From Streptomyces spongiicola (GTDB lineage Bacteria; Actinomycetota; Actinomycetes; Streptomycetales; Streptomycetaceae): 64,000 bases of DNA. Numbering within the stretch: position 1 is the stretch's first letter; the number at the start of each line of letters is the position of its first letter. The stretch lies in contig NZ_CP029254.1 of NCBI RefSeq assembly GCF_003122365.1, positions 3,491,001 to 3,555,000 on the forward strand. Reading direction: 5' to 3'. A program made the position numbers and the translations under genes. Positions 1 to 8,931 of the stretch are shown here, piece by piece. Below the pieces are notes generated by a model. That model saw only the letters and a list, made by a program, of their open reading frames with translations, searched no databases and was not told the origin of the DNA.

Positions 1-181
1 CCACCACGAGCGGCAGCCGCTCCGGCGACCCGGCGACCCCGCCGGAGCACGCGGCGGCCGGTTGCGGCCATGCCGCCCGGCTGCGCGCCGCCGGAAGGCA
101 CGGCCCCTGAACTTCCTGCCCGGGGCCGCGCACGCAGGACCGGAAAGCGCTCCTGCCGGGGACGCCCTTCGGCGCACTCCG

Positions 182-1000
182 TCAGCGTCCGCTGAAAGCG
201 GTGCCGGGACGCTGCTGCCGCTCGCCGTCGACGATGACGTCGACGTACTCGTCGTAGAAGGCGACCCGGTTCTTGATGGCCCCCACCGCCGGCAGCGGAT
301 CGGGATAGCTCCAGGCGACGTCGCGCCGCGCCTCGCCCTCCCCCTCGCCCGCCCACGACCAGTACTCGGTCGCCACGCCCTTGTACGGACAGCGGGTGCT
401 CGTGTCGGTCGGGGTGAACAACTCGAGACGCACGTCCTCGCGCGGGAGGTAGTAGCGCACCGGCAGACCCGTCTCGAACAGCAGCACAGGTGACCGCGTG
501 TCCGCGACGACGGTGCCGTCTATCTCGATCTGGACATGCCGAGCGCTGGGCAGCGCGTCGACCCGCTTGTGGGGATCACGTGGGTGCACGAAGATCTCCT
601 CCTCCTCTTCGTACCAGTGGTCGAGGACCTCACGGCCGAACCAGGCGAAGCACACATGACCGGCCAGTTCCTCGCCGGGACACTCCCAGGCCGCGGAACG
701 GACGACCCGGTCGTCCAGTGCGAGGTCGTAGAAGACGGTCGCTCCGGCGTGGTACCGCCCGGGAGGCCGCTCGGACCTCCGCAGCAGGTCCATCCGGACG
801 TCGTCGGCCGGGAACGCGTAGATGGGGACGGGAGCGCCCGGCTCCCACACCAGAACCGGCCTGCGGCTGTCGACGACGGTGACGCCGCCCTTCGTCCCTC
901 GGACCCAGCGCTCACCGGGCTCCCAGACCAGGGTGTCCGCCGGGTCGGGACGGCGCCGGACGACCGGCGGGGTCTCCGGCGTGCTCCCGGGTGTGGCCAT
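182..1000 (-). CDS. DUF427 domain protein, two tandem domains
   Basis: 272-residue protein of unknown biochemical function. The sequence holds two similar DUF427-type units, roughly residues 25-125 and 150-250, each with an Arg-Pro-Val-Leu-(Val/Leu)-(Trp/Phe)-Glu strand followed by a Pro-x-x-Asp-Val-Arg segment (FPADDVRMDL in the first, LPREDVRLEL in the second). The second unit contains TRCPYKG and the final Trp-Ser-Tyr-Pro typical of the family. There is no signal peptide or membrane segment, so it is probably cytosolic. The ATG at 1000 is preceded by a GGAGGAGG ribosome-binding site. It is transcribed alone, away from the integrase remnant. No activity can be assigned from the sequence; family membership is by pattern recognition. 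Confidence 0.85.
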   Translation of the reverse strand: MATPGSTPETPPVVRRRPDPADTLVWEPGERWVRGTKGGVTVVDSRRPVLVWEPGAPVPIYAFPADDVRMDLLRRSERPPGRYHAGATVFYDLALDDRVVRSAAWECPGEELAGHVCFAWFGREVLDHWYEEEEEIFVHPRDPHKRVDALPSARHVQIEIDGTVVADTRSPVLLFETGLPVRYYLPREDVRLELFTPTDTSTRCPYKGVATEYWSWAGEGEGEARRDVAWSYPDPLPAVGAIKNRVAFYDEYVDVIVDGERQQRPGTAFSGR

Positions 1001-1485
1001 GGCCTCCTCCTCCGGTCCGGCTTGCCCTGATCGGCCTCCTCGGGCTCCGCGCGTTTACCGCGCCCCGGCCGCGCCCGAGCCGCGGCCCCCTCTGCCGACC
1101 CCTCCACCTTGAGGTTCCGCGATCCGCGACGCAACGCCGCGTTCCGCAATCCCCGGCACCGTTGGCCATCTCCCGGTACAGGCTCGCAAGCAGGGGCGGG
1201 AGGTCGAATCCGAGACCGGCCTCGACCGAAACCAAGTCCTCGGCACTCGCAGGCCGAGGCAGCGTCCCCGACGTGACCCTGGCTTTCGCCGCTACGCGTG
1301 GAACGAGATCGGGCCTTGGACTCGGCGGGGTGGTGCTTCATTGCCATCTGTACAGGACTCCTGACCACCCAGACCATCAAGATCCAAGTGTCCCGCCCAA
1401 AGCCGCTACACCGACCTCAACGCACGGCTCGCGCTCACTGGCCCACCCGCTCGCGCACAGAGCCGCATAGGGATGGGGACGGCTC
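1001..1485. other. gene-free stretch
   Basis: About 485 bp between the DUF427 gene and the integrase remnant. Reading frames here have erratic third-position composition and no family motif. The right end (after about 1300) may be eroded flank of the former integrated element, but I see no recognisable N-terminal integrase domain or Arg box I in any frame. Confidence 0.5.
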
Positions 1486-2136
1486 ATGCTCGCTGGCGCC
1501 CGGCCGCAGGTGGGATCCGCCTGGACTGACGACGGCAAACCGTACGAGGAACGACAGCTCAAGCATCGGGCCCGTCGCGCAGTCCGGCCCGTACCCATTC
1601 CGCCCGTACTGGTCGCCATCCTGCGCGCCCACCTCGAGGCGTTCGGCACGACGGCCGAGGGCCAACTGTTCAGTGCCGTTCGGGGAGGACCCGTCCGATC
1701 GCAGGAGTACGGCGCGGTGTGGAAGGAGGCTCGGAGGAAGGCACTCACCGCTGTGCAGGTGGCCTCCCCGCCGGCCGCCATCCCGTATGACCTGCGGCAT
1801 GCCTGCGCGTCGTTCTGGCTCCGCTCCGGGGTCAGCCTGGCAGAGACCGCCCGGCGTGCAGGCCAGAGCGTCGCCGTGCTCCAGCGCTACTACGTCAAGG
1901 TGCTGGACGGTGAGGAAGCCAGGATGAACGCGCTGATCGAGCAGGGGTTGGCAGAGCAGGAGGGGAGCCCGAAGAGCCGTAGAACCCGGCCGCAGGTTGG
2001 CCGCACGCGCTGGTCAGAGGTGGGATACCGCCGATCCAGGGTGAGACAGGCTACACGCAGAAGGGGTGCCCCGGACGATGGGGCACCCCTTCTGACCAGC
2101 ACATACGCTGACCTGCGCGGTGGGTGTGGGATTTGA
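1486..2136 (+). pseudogene. tyrosine recombinase (integrase), C-terminal remnant
   Basis: Only the catalytic C-terminal half of a phage/ICE-type tyrosine recombinase is left. Near residue 10 there is GSAWTDDGKPYEERQLKHR, then VRPVPIPP, a pattern of actinomycete plasmid/ICE integrases. PYDLRHACASFW gives the box II Arg and His, and QRYYVKVLDGEE carries the nucleophile Tyr. The core-binding N-terminal domain and the box I Arg are missing, so it cannot be active. Similarity seems to stop near 1960; the frame then runs on through a terminator hairpin and 19 bases into the 3' end of tRNA-Ser. Its placement against the tRNA 3' end suggests a leftover of an element that integrated into that tRNA. 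No second att copy was found in the window. Confidence 0.75.
2059..2093 (-). terminator. terminator of tRNA-Ser
   Basis: Perfect 14-bp inverted repeat (arms 2059-2072 and 2080-2093, 7-base loop) lying 25 bases past the 3' end of the leftward tRNA-Ser gene. Its position fits a rho-independent terminator for that tRNA; it could also act on rightward transcripts. Confidence 0.75.
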
Positions 2137-2204
2137 ACCCACGGTGACATCGCTGCCACGACGGTTTTCAAGACCGTTCCCTTAGGCCGCTCGGGCAACC
2201 CACC
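2118..2204 (-). tRNA. tRNA-Ser (anticodon UGA)
   Basis: Type II cloverleaf of 87 bases. The acceptor stem is GGTGGGT/ACCCACC with discriminator G, the anticodon loop is CTTGAAA (anticodon TGA) closed by an ACGGT/ACCGT stem, and the T stem is GTGGG/CCCAC around TTCAAAT. A long variable arm is present, as expected for serine tRNAs. The 3' CCA is not encoded. A TAGGCT hexamer at 2243-2238 is a possible -10. The adjoining integrase remnant points to past use as an attachment site. Confidence 0.96.
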
Positions 2205-2389
2205 TCCCGCTCCGTCCACCAGGGGGGAAGCGGCTACAGCCTACCGGCCCCCAGCCCCGCACGGGGGCCGTGGTCCACACGGGGTCCGCCGGCTCTGTTC
2301 CGACCGGCGCCGTCGCGCGGATCGACTATCGGCAAGCCTGCGCCGGCATTGCGGAAGCCGGGTGAGGCCTGCCGCGGCCGAGTGGTGGT

Positions 2390-2581
2390 TCAGCGGTCGG
2401 CGATGTCCTCGCGGAGGCCGTCGGAGAACTCCCACCACGACAGGGGGAGCCAGTCGCCGTCGACGAAGGCGTCCACCGTCGCGCCACGACCGCGGACGGC
2501 CACCGTCGTGCCGACCGGGTAGGTGGCTCCGGAGAGGCCCGGAACAGGGACGAGCAGAGTCCCCAGCCTTTGTGCCGCCAC
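2390..2581 (-). CDS. small hypothetical protein
   Basis: 63-residue protein of unknown function, read from GTG 2581, which has GAGGGCGAG about five bases upstream. A longer frame goes on to 2938 but that part overlaps the dehydrogenase gene on the other strand and lacks coding character, so the short start is preferred. The protein looks like a compact beta-rich domain (strands around VPVPGL, GTTVAVRG, TVDAFVDGDW, followed by LSWWEFSDGL). There is no signal peptide or membrane segment. It is divergent from the dehydrogenase. Existence is supported by the ribosome-binding site and GC-rich third positions; no role can be inferred. Confidence 0.6.
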   Translation of the reverse strand: MAAQRLGTLLVPVPGLSGATYPVGTTVAVRGRGATVDAFVDGDWLPLSWWEFSDGLREDIADR

Positions 2582-2774
2582 TTTCTCGCCCTCCGGTTCG
2601 GTTGATCGGCACGACACCTGACGACGTCGGCCGGGACGGACAGTCATCCCGACATTACCGGCTTGTCCGATTATCCGAGCGGGAGAATCATGAGATATAT
2701 GCCACAACCGGGTCACAAGTGAAAGGAGGAGCGGGGGGCGAGTCATGCACGCATCGCCTGCGGAGGTCACAGCA

Positions 2775-3908
2775 ATGAAAGCCGTGGTGTACAAGGAACC
2801 GTTCGAGGTGGCGGTCGAGGACGTCGAGAGGCCGGGGATCCACCACCCGAACGACGTGATCGTACGGGTCACCTCCACCGCGATATGCGGCTCCGACCTG
2901 CACATGTACGAAGGCCGTACGGCGGCGGAGCCGGGCATCGTCTTCGGTCACGAGAACATGGGGATCATCGAGGAAGTCGGTGACGGCGTCACCTCGCTCA
3001 ACCAGGGCGACCGGGTGGTGATGCCCTTCAACGTGGCATGCGGCTTCTGCATGAACTGCGTCGAGGGGTACACGGGTTTCTGCCTGACCGTCAACCCCGG
3101 TTTCGCGGGCGGAGCTTACGGATACGTCGCCATGGGCCCCTGGCCCGGCGGCCAGGCCGAGTACCTGCGCGTCCCCTACGCGGACTTCAACTGCCTGAAA
3201 CTGCCACCGGGAAACGAGAACGAGACCGACTTCATCCTGCTCGCGGACATCTTCCCCACCGGCTACCACGGCTGCGAACTCGCCCAGGTGCGCCCGGGCG
3301 AGAGCGTGGCCGTGTACGGCGGCGGTCCGGTCGGCCTGATGGCCGCCTACTCGGCCATGCTGCGCGGCGCCAAGAAGGTCTTCGTCGTGGACCGCGTCAC
3401 CGAGCGCCTCGACAAGGCCCGGGAGATCGGCGCGACCCCGGTCAACTTCGCCGAGGGCGACCCGGTGGAGCAGATCAAGGAACAGACCGGGGGAGTCGGC
3501 ACCGACAAGGGCGTGGACGCGGTCGGCTACCAGGCGACGGTGCGCGACACCGGCCGCGAGGAGCCGGCGACCGTGCTGAACTCGCTCATCGGCACCGTCA
3601 GGGCCACCGGAATGCTCGGCGTGCCCGGGCTGTACGTGCCCTCCGACCCCGGGGGTCCCGACGAGCAGTCCAGGCACGGCATGCTCAGCGTCGCGATCGG
3701 CAGGCTCTTCGAGAAGGGCCTGAGGATGGGCACCGGCCAGTGCAACGTGAAGCGTTACAACCGGTACCTGCGCGACATGATCATCGAGGGCAGGGCGGCG
3801 CCCGGCTTCGTCGTCTCCCATGAACTCCCTCTGGATCAGGCGCCGTCGGCCTACGAGAAGTTCGACAAGAGGGTCGAGGGCTACACCAAGGTGGTGCTGC
3901 ACCCGTAG
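2775..3908 (+). CDS. zinc alcohol dehydrogenase, glutathione-independent formaldehyde dehydrogenase type
   Basis: 377-residue medium-chain dehydrogenase. It shows CGSDLHMYEGR with the catalytic-zinc Cys near residue 38, the GHE motif near 61, the structural-zinc cysteine cluster CGFCMNCVEGYTGFC near 92-106, and the nucleotide-binding YGGGPVGLM near 180. The insert between the zinc cluster and Rossmann fold and the overall length match the FdhA/formaldehyde dismutase subfamily, which oxidises formaldehyde or similar aldehydes with NAD without glutathione. An ATG at 2745 is in frame, but the ATG at 2775 has GGAGG eight bases upstream and begins directly with MKAVVYKEPF, the usual start of this family. 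Cytosolic and monocistronic. The exact substrate is uncertain. Confidence 0.9.
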   Translation: MKAVVYKEPFEVAVEDVERPGIHHPNDVIVRVTSTAICGSDLHMYEGRTAAEPGIVFGHENMGIIEEVGDGVTSLNQGDRVVMPFNVACGFCMNCVEGYTGFCLTVNPGFAGGAYGYVAMGPWPGGQAEYLRVPYADFNCLKLPPGNENETDFILLADIFPTGYHGCELAQVRPGESVAVYGGGPVGLMAAYSAMLRGAKKVFVVDRVTERLDKAREIGATPVNFAEGDPVEQIKEQTGGVGTDKGVDAVGYQATVRDTGREEPATVLNSLIGTVRATGMLGVPGLYVPSDPGGPDEQSRHGMLSVAIGRLFEKGLRMGTGQCNVKRYNRYLRDMIIEGRAAPGFVVSHELPLDQAPSAYEKFDKRVEGYTKVVLHP

Positions 3909-4260
3909 TACCGCGCGGCTTCACGCCACCGTGACCACCGCGGTCTCCTCGACAGGGGCGACCTCCTCGACCGCGACCTCCTCGACCGCGAAGGGCAACG
4001 CCGCGGGTAGCGCGAAGCCGCCGGAGGAGGAGGGAGAGCGGGCGAGAGCGGGCCTGGAGGAGGGAGAGGAGGAGCGAGAGGAGGAGGGAGAGGAAGGGCG
4101 GCGGCGGGCACGGTGAAGGCGATGCCGCTCCACTCGCAGCGCCTTCGTCCTCGCCCGGCCTTCCGGAGCCCGCCCTTCCGGGAGCGTTGCCGCCCTCCGG
4201 GAGCATCGCCGTTGCCCCTTCCCCGGGAGGGACCCTCGTCAGCCGCCGGGAAGGCCCTCG
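3909..4260. other. gene-free stretch with purine-rich tract
   Basis: No supported gene. Around 4019-4105 the + strand is nearly all purine (GAGGAGGGAGAG-like motifs). On the left there is a degenerate CTCCTCGACCGCGAC repeat (about 3945-3990). A minus-strand frame at 3921-4133 ends in a Val-Glu-rich tail but has no ribosome-binding site and repetitive content, so I do not call it. Confidence 0.5.
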
Positions 4261-5751
4261 TCAGCCGTCACCCTCGCGCTGCCCCAGCGTGATCGTGACC
4301 GTGGCCTCGCGGCCGTCGCGCTCATAGGTGAGCTGGACCTGGTCACCGGGCTTGTGCGTCCAGATCTCGCTGATGAGCGTCGGGCCGCTGTCGACCGGCT
4401 TGCCGTCGAACTTGGTGATGACGTCACCGGCCCTCAGCCCTGCCTTGGCCGCCGGGCCGTTCGGCGTGACGGCCGCCGCGCCTCCCGCGCCCTCCTGGGC
4501 GATCGTCGCGCCGGCGCCCCGGTCCGTCATGTTCACCGTGGCCCCGATCACGGGGTACACGGGCTTGCCCGTCCGGATGAGTTGCTCCGCCACGTTCTTC
4601 GCCTGGTTGATCGGGATGGCGAAGCCGAGGCCGATGGAACCGGCCTGGGACTGCTGGCCGAAGCCGTTGCCGCCGCCCGCGGACTGGATCGCGGAGTTGA
4701 TGCCGATGACCGCGCCGCGCGCGTCGAGGAGCGGGCCGCCGGAGTTGCCGGGGTTGATCGAGGCGTCGGTCTGGAGCGCACTCATGTACGAGTTCCGGCC
4801 ACCCGAACCGTCGCCGGAGGCCACCGGCCGGTTCTTGGCGCTGATGATGCCCGTGGTGACCGTGTTGGACAGGCCGAAGGGTGCGCCGATGGCGATGGTC
4901 GAGTCGCCGACGGCGACCTGGTCGGAGTTGCCCAGCGGCAGCGGGGTGAGACCGTCGGGCGCGTCGCGCAGCTTCAGTACGGCCACGTCGTAGCCCTGGG
5001 CGCGGCCGACCACCTCGGCTTCGTACTCCTTGCCGTCGGAGAAGGTCGCGGAGAGCGTGCCGCCGTCCGCCGCGGAGGCCACCACGTGGTTGTTGGTGAG
5101 GATGTGGCCTTCCTTGTCGTACACGAAGCCGGTGCCCGTGCCCGCCTCGCCCTGGCCCCTCCCGGACGCCGCCTCGATCGTGACGACGCTGGGCAGCGCC
5201 TTGCCCGCCACCGCGGCCACCGTGCCGGGTTCGCGCTTGAAATCCGCGGGGGCGTCGCCGGCGGCCACCGTGGTCGAGGCGCCGCCGTCGTTGCGCTCGG
5301 CAGCCCAGTAGCCGATCCCGCCGCCCACACCACCTGCGACGAGTGCGGCGACGAGGACGGACGCGATCAACCCGCCGGGCCGCCTGCGCGGCCCCTGTGG
5401 GGCGGGCGCCTGCCCGCCCCAGGGCGAGGCGGGCGGCGGGGGAGGCCACGCGCCCTGCGGGTGCCCGGCCGCTGCGGCCGGGGAGTGGTCGTCCGGGGTG
5501 GGCCCGTGGGCGGCGGCCGGGGAGTGGTCGTCCGGGGTCGGCCCGTGGGCGGCGGCCGGGGAGTGGTCGTCCGGGGTGGGCCCGTGGGCGGCGGCCGGGG
5601 CCTGAGGCGCAGGGGGCACCGCCTGGCCCCACCGCGGCGGGGACTCCGCCCCGGCGGGCTGGTGGGCGGCAGCGCTTTCGGGAGCAGCCGCCGGCACAGG
5701 AGGTACGGACGGGCCGGCGTGCGCCGGGGTGCCCTCGTTCTCAGTGCTCAC
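4261..5751 (-). CDS. HtrA-like membrane-anchored serine protease with PDZ domain
   Basis: 496-residue trypsin-like protease of the HtrA/DegP group. Order: Pro/Ala-rich cytoplasmic region (about 1-145, with three AAAHGPTPDDHSP repeats), one membrane segment (LIASVLVAALVAGGVGGGIG, about 150-170), extracytoplasmic protease domain, then PDZ domain (about 405-490). The triad is visible: His in TNNHVVA, Asp in YDVAVLKL, Ser in NPGNSGGPL. It would degrade or mature misfolded exported proteins on the outer membrane face. The GTG at 5751 gives MSTENEGT, a typical start for Streptomyces homologues, with GAGGAAGAGGAAG upstream; an upstream ATG at 5832 lacks this. It is divergent from the GDPD gene. Its physiological target is not visible. 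Confidence 0.92.
   Translation of the reverse strand: MSTENEGTPAHAGPSVPPVPAAAPESAAAHQPAGAESPPRWGQAVPPAPQAPAAAHGPTPDDHSPAAAHGPTPDDHSPAAAHGPTPDDHSPAAAAGHPQGAWPPPPPASPWGGQAPAPQGPRRRPGGLIASVLVAALVAGGVGGGIGYWAAERNDGGASTTVAAGDAPADFKREPGTVAAVAGKALPSVVTIEAASGRGQGEAGTGTGFVYDKEGHILTNNHVVASAADGGTLSATFSDGKEYEAEVVGRAQGYDVAVLKLRDAPDGLTPLPLGNSDQVAVGDSTIAIGAPFGLSNTVTTGIISAKNRPVASGDGSGGRNSYMSALQTDASINPGNSGGPLLDARGAVIGINSAIQSAGGGNGFGQQSQAGSIGLGFAIPINQAKNVAEQLIRTGKPVYPVIGATVNMTDRGAGATIAQEGAGGAAAVTPNGPAAKAGLRAGDVITKFDGKPVDSGPTLISEIWTHKPGDQVQLTYERDGREATVTITLGQREGDG
5480..5596 (-). repeat. three 39-bp tandem repeats inside the HtrA-like gene
   Basis: Units at 5480-5518, 5519-5557 and 5558-5596, differing at about one base. 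They stay in frame and encode three copies of AAAHGPTPDDHSP in the disordered cytoplasmic N-terminus. The near-identity points to recent slippage or unequal recombination. Confidence 0.9.
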
Positions 5752-5943
5752 AGCTTCCTCTTCCTCGCTTCCACGATTCGGCGGTCCGCGGTCGCGGGAC
5801 CGCGCCGATGCGCTGTAGTCAGCTTTTCCCACAGCCTGTCAGGCCACTGTAAGCAGGACCTGTGCGTCGGTGCGCTCTCCCTTATCCCGGACATGACGGA
5901 CAGTGGCGGGGCGCCCGCGCACCGACGATGGCACCATGACGCG

Positions 5944-6735
5944 GTGACTCAACACCGGATCCAGGTCGTGGCCCATCGAGGCGCGTCGGAGGACGCGCCC
6001 GAACACACCCTGGCCGCCTATGTGAGAGCCATAGAGGACGGGGCCGACGCCCTCGAGTGCGATGTGCGCCTCACCGCGGACGGACATCTCGTCTGCGTCC
6101 ACGACCGCCGGGTGAACCGCACCTCCAACGGCCGTGGCGCGGTCTCCGCGCTGGAGCTCGCGGACCTCGCCGCGCTCGACTTCGGCTCCTGGAAGGACAG
6201 CGAGGAGAGCCCGGACTGGAAGGACCCCGGCTTCACCTCCGTGCTGACCCTGGAGCGGCTGCTCGAACTGGTGGCGGACGCCGGCCGGCGGATCGAACTC
6301 GCCATCGAGACGAAGCACCCGACGCGCTGGGCCGGGCAGGTGGAGGAGCGGCTGCTCCACCTGCTGAAGCGTTTCGGCCTGGACGCACCCGACGCACCCG
6401 ACGAGTCCCCCGTGCGCGTCATGAGCTTCTCGGCCCGCTCACTGCACCGGATCGCGTACGCGGCGCCGGGCATCCCGACCGTGTACCTGATGCAGTTCCT
6501 CCCGCTGCGGGCGCGCGAGGCACGGCTGCCGGCGGGGGCGCGGATCGCCGGCCCGGGGATCCGGCTCGTGCGCAACCACCCCTCCTACGTGGAGCGGCTG
6601 CACGCCGCCGGTCACCGGGTGCACGTCTGGACGGTGAACGATCCGGCCGACGTCGACCTCTGCGTCGGCCTCGGAGTCGAGGCGATCATCACCAACCGGC
6701 CGAGGCAGGTCCTCTCCCGCCTGGGGCGGTTCTGA
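5944..6735 (+). CDS. glycerophosphodiester phosphodiesterase
   Basis: 263-residue GDPD-family TIM barrel that hydrolyses glycerophosphodiesters to glycerol 3-phosphate and an alcohol, feeding phospholipid turnover. VAHRGASEDAPEHTL (residues 9-23) carries the catalytic His-Arg and the metal Glu, and ALECDVRLTADGHLVCVHD (about 37-55) carries the metal Glu/Asp and second catalytic His. The C-terminal HVWTVNDPAD and AIITNRP segments are typical. There is no signal peptide, so it is probably cytosolic. The GTG at 5944 gives the standard short N-terminus; the nearby ATG at 5937 is out of frame. The ribosome-binding site is weak. Divergent from the HtrA-like protease. Confidence 0.92.
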   Translation: MTQHRIQVVAHRGASEDAPEHTLAAYVRAIEDGADALECDVRLTADGHLVCVHDRRVNRTSNGRGAVSALELADLAALDFGSWKDSEESPDWKDPGFTSVLTLERLLELVADAGRRIELAIETKHPTRWAGQVEERLLHLLKRFGLDAPDAPDESPVRVMSFSARSLHRIAYAAPGIPTVYLMQFLPLRAREARLPAGARIAGPGIRLVRNHPSYVERLHAAGHRVHVWTVNDPADVDLCVGLGVEAIITNRPRQVLSRLGRF

Positions 6736-6894
6736 CCGGTTCCGCACCGCGACCGTACCGCTACAGGGAGTGCACCGGCGCGTTCGATCCTTGCTCGAGT
6801 GTGACGAGTGCGTCACCGGACGCGGATTGGCCGGTTTCCGGTCCAGGCCATTGGGGCATCCACTCCGTGGCGTGGGGCGAAGGAGGTCTCGGGG

Positions 6895-7395
6895 GTGGCG
6901 TTGGTGGTGGCACAGGAGGTGCCCACGTCGTCGTGCATGGCCGTACCCCATGGCCCTGCGGGCGTGGGTGAGGCAAGGCACCGGATGCGTGAGCAGCTGC
7001 GGCGCAGCGGGGTGTCCGATTCGGTCGTCGACGATGCCGTTCTGATCCTTTCCGAACTGCTGAGCAATGCCTGTCGTCACGGCAGACCGCTCGGGCAGCA
7101 CACGGAGATCGGGGACGGCGACATCCGCGCCGCATGGCGCCTCGACCCGTCCGGCGGCCTGACGGTCGAGGTGACGGACGGGGGCGGTCCCACCCGCCCG
7201 GTACCGTCGACGCCCTCGGTCACGGCGCACGGCGGACGAGGGCTCAGCATCATCAGCGCCCTCGCCCGGGACTGGGGCGTACGGGACAGCGCGGCGGGCG
7301 AAGTCACCGTGTGGGCCCTCGTCACGGATGGGCACCGCCGCGACGATTTCGCTACGCGCGTCGCAGGCCCCGGCTTCGGGTTCACGGACGCCTAG
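6895..7395 (+). CDS. anti-sigma/RsbW-type ATP-binding protein
   Basis: 166-residue GHKL ATPase-fold protein of the abundant Streptomyces RsbW-like group, whose members act as anti-sigma or switch kinases. The N box is LILSELLSNACRHG, the G1 box VTDGG, and the G2 box HGGRGLSIISAL; there is no sensor or dimerisation domain. The GTG at 6895 has AAGGAGGT eight bases upstream, which decides the start over an in-frame ATG at 6808. It follows the GDPD gene by 160 bp and is probably a separate transcript. The partner sigma factor or anti-anti-sigma factor is not encoded nearby. The C-terminal 20 residues are a short extension. Confidence 0.85.
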   Translation: MALVVAQEVPTSSCMAVPHGPAGVGEARHRMREQLRRSGVSDSVVDDAVLILSELLSNACRHGRPLGQHTEIGDGDIRAAWRLDPSGGLTVEVTDGGGPTRPVPSTPSVTAHGGRGLSIISALARDWGVRDSAAGEVTVWALVTDGHRRDDFATRVAGPGFGFTDA

Positions 7396-7416
7396 GACGA
7401 CGTCGGCTGACGCTGT

Positions 7417-7561
7417 CGGGGTGTCCGTGTCGGGTGTCCATGTCGGGGCCGGGTCGGGTCAGGCCGGGGCCCGGCGTCCGTGTCGGGGTCGGCGTCCGTG
7501 TCGGGGTCGGTATCGGGGTCGGTGAACGTGTCGGGGTCGGTGTCCGTGTCGGTCGGGGCCG
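7417..7561. repeat. degenerate GTCGGGGTCGGTGTCC-type tandem repeat
   Basis: An array of 6- to 18-base units built on GTCGGGGTCGG, GTGTCCGTG and GTATCGGGG fills the space between the ATPase gene and the DUF5926 gene. Frames through it give low-complexity Val-Gly-Ser or Asp-Thr-Asp-Pro peptides without start signals, so I regard it as non-coding. The whole 7396-7808 interval holds no other supported gene. Confidence 0.7.
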
Positions 7562-7808
7562 GCTCACGGTGGGCATCGGCCGGAGCTGCTCGCGGGACGG
7601 CCGCGGCCGGCTCCGGGAAGCCGGAACCGCGGTGGCGGACGGGCCACCGGCCGCTCCGGTCCGCTCGACGGCAGTGCGAGGGCACCCTTCCGGCGCGCTC
7701 CGGAAGGACGGCCACGCGACGTGAGGTGCCGCTGTGACCGCTGCCACGGCCGCAACGGCTAGGCTCGCGCCCGAGACAAGCACTCCGTCATCGGGAGAAA
7801 GCCACATC

Positions 7809-8780
7809 ATGGCCAAGAAGCGCCCCCAGACGAAGGCCGCCGCCAAGCCACAGGTCACCGACGGTGAGATCCCCGTGGTCGGCGCCCGCGAGCCCTGCCC
7901 CTGCGGTTCGGGCCGTCGCTACAAGGCCTGCCACGGGCGGGCCGCCGCACACGCCGTGACCGAGCTGGTCCAGCGCCCCTTCGAGGGGCTCCCCGGCGAG
8001 GGCGACTGGGTCGCCCTCCGCGAGCTGGTGCCCGCCGCCACCGTCGCGCTGACCCTCGGGGACGGGCTGCCCGAGGACGTCCCGTCGCTCACGCTGGCGA
8101 CCGTCCTCCCCATGGCGTGGCCGGCGCTGCGCCGCGAGGACGGCTCGGTCATGCTCGCCCTGCAGAACGACACGCCTTCCGGCGACCTCAGCCGCGACCT
8201 CGCCGACACCCTTCAGCGGGCGCTGACCACGAAGCCCGGCAACGCGGTGGCCCCGCGGCGCGCCCCCGCCGACGGTCCGCGGCTGCAGGACCTGGTCGAC
8301 GCGGACGCCCCGTTCGAGCCGGTCGTGCACAGCGGTTTCGAGTTCTGGATCCCGGAGTCGGTGGAGACCACGAGCGCCGAGGTGACCGCCTCGCTGGAGC
8401 GCGCCAACGCGGCCGCGATCCCGACGGCGAAACTGAGGGGTGTCGACGCCGCCTACTGGTGCGAGACCCCGGAGAAGAACCATCTGCGCTGGGTCATGCC
8501 GCACGCAGAGGAGCGGCTGCTGGACGCACTCGCCCGGCTGCACGCCGCGGGTGCGTCGAGCCTCGGCGAAGACACCCGTCTCGTCGGGTCGTTCCGTGCG
8601 CACGGCCTGGTGGTGCCCGTCTGGGACCTGCCCGGCGGTATGGGTGCGGAGGAGTGCGAGAAGCCGGCCGCGGAGTTCGCCGAGCGGCTCGCCAAGGCGC
8701 TCGCGACGGACTCCCCGCTGACGGGCGAGGAGCGCAGGGCCCGCAGTGGCCTCACCAACCGCCAGGTCACTCTGAGCTGA
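7809..8780 (+). CDS. DUF5926 family protein with SEC-C zinc motif
   Basis: 323-residue protein of unknown function. Residues 31-45 ([15 protein letters not shown]) form a SEC-C zinc-binding motif, the same type found at the SecA C-terminus. The rest matches in outline the actinobacterial DUF5926 family: [35 protein letters not shown] and the [25 protein letters not shown] segment. ATG 7809 is chosen because GGGAGAAAG lies just upstream and the MAKKRPQTK start is basic and compact; the upstream in-frame GTG at 7734 lies in poor coding sequence. Cytosolic and monocistronic. A link to translation or secretion is only suggested by the zinc motif. Confidence 0.88.
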   Translation: MAKKRPQTKAAAKPQVTDGEIPVVGAREPCPCGSGRRYKACHGRAAAHAVTELVQRPFEGLPGEGDWVALRELVPAATVALTLGDGLPEDVPSLTLATVLPMAWPALRREDGSVMLALQNDTPSGDLSRDLADTLQRALTTKPGNAVAPRRAPADGPRLQDLVDADAPFEPVVHSGFEFWIPESVETTSAEVTASLERANAAAIPTAKLRGVDAAYWCETPEKNHLRWVMPHAEERLLDALARLHAAGASSLGEDTRLVGSFRAHGLVVPVWDLPGGMGAEECEKPAAEFAERLAKALATDSPLTGEERRARSGLTNRQVTLS

Positions 8781-8900
8781 CCAGCCGGCCGCGGAACACG
8801 GGGCGTTGCTCCCCGCCGCCCGGTCGGCCGGGGCGGCCGGGGCGGGCGGAAGCGGTCGGCCGCGGGCGGACGCTCGTGCCCGGTCGGCCGGAACAGGCGT

Positions 8901-8931
8901 CGGCGGGCGGCCGCTTCGGCCGCCGCCCGCC
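8901..8931. terminator. hairpin downstream of DUF5926 gene
   Basis: GC-rich inverted repeat with a GCGGCCG/CGGCCGC core around CTT and further pairing of GGCGGG with CCCGCC outside. It lies 120 bp past the gene end. Position and strength fit a terminator, though no T-run follows, as is usual in Streptomyces. Confidence 0.5.

Noticed and set aside
3921..4133. 70-codon minus ORF ending in a Val/Glu-rich tail
   Set aside because: Simple repeats explain the composition and there is no ribosome-binding site.
4354..5943. Upstream extension of the GDPD frame on the + strand
   Set aside because: Antisense to the HtrA-like gene; the GDPD domain begins only after GTG 5944.
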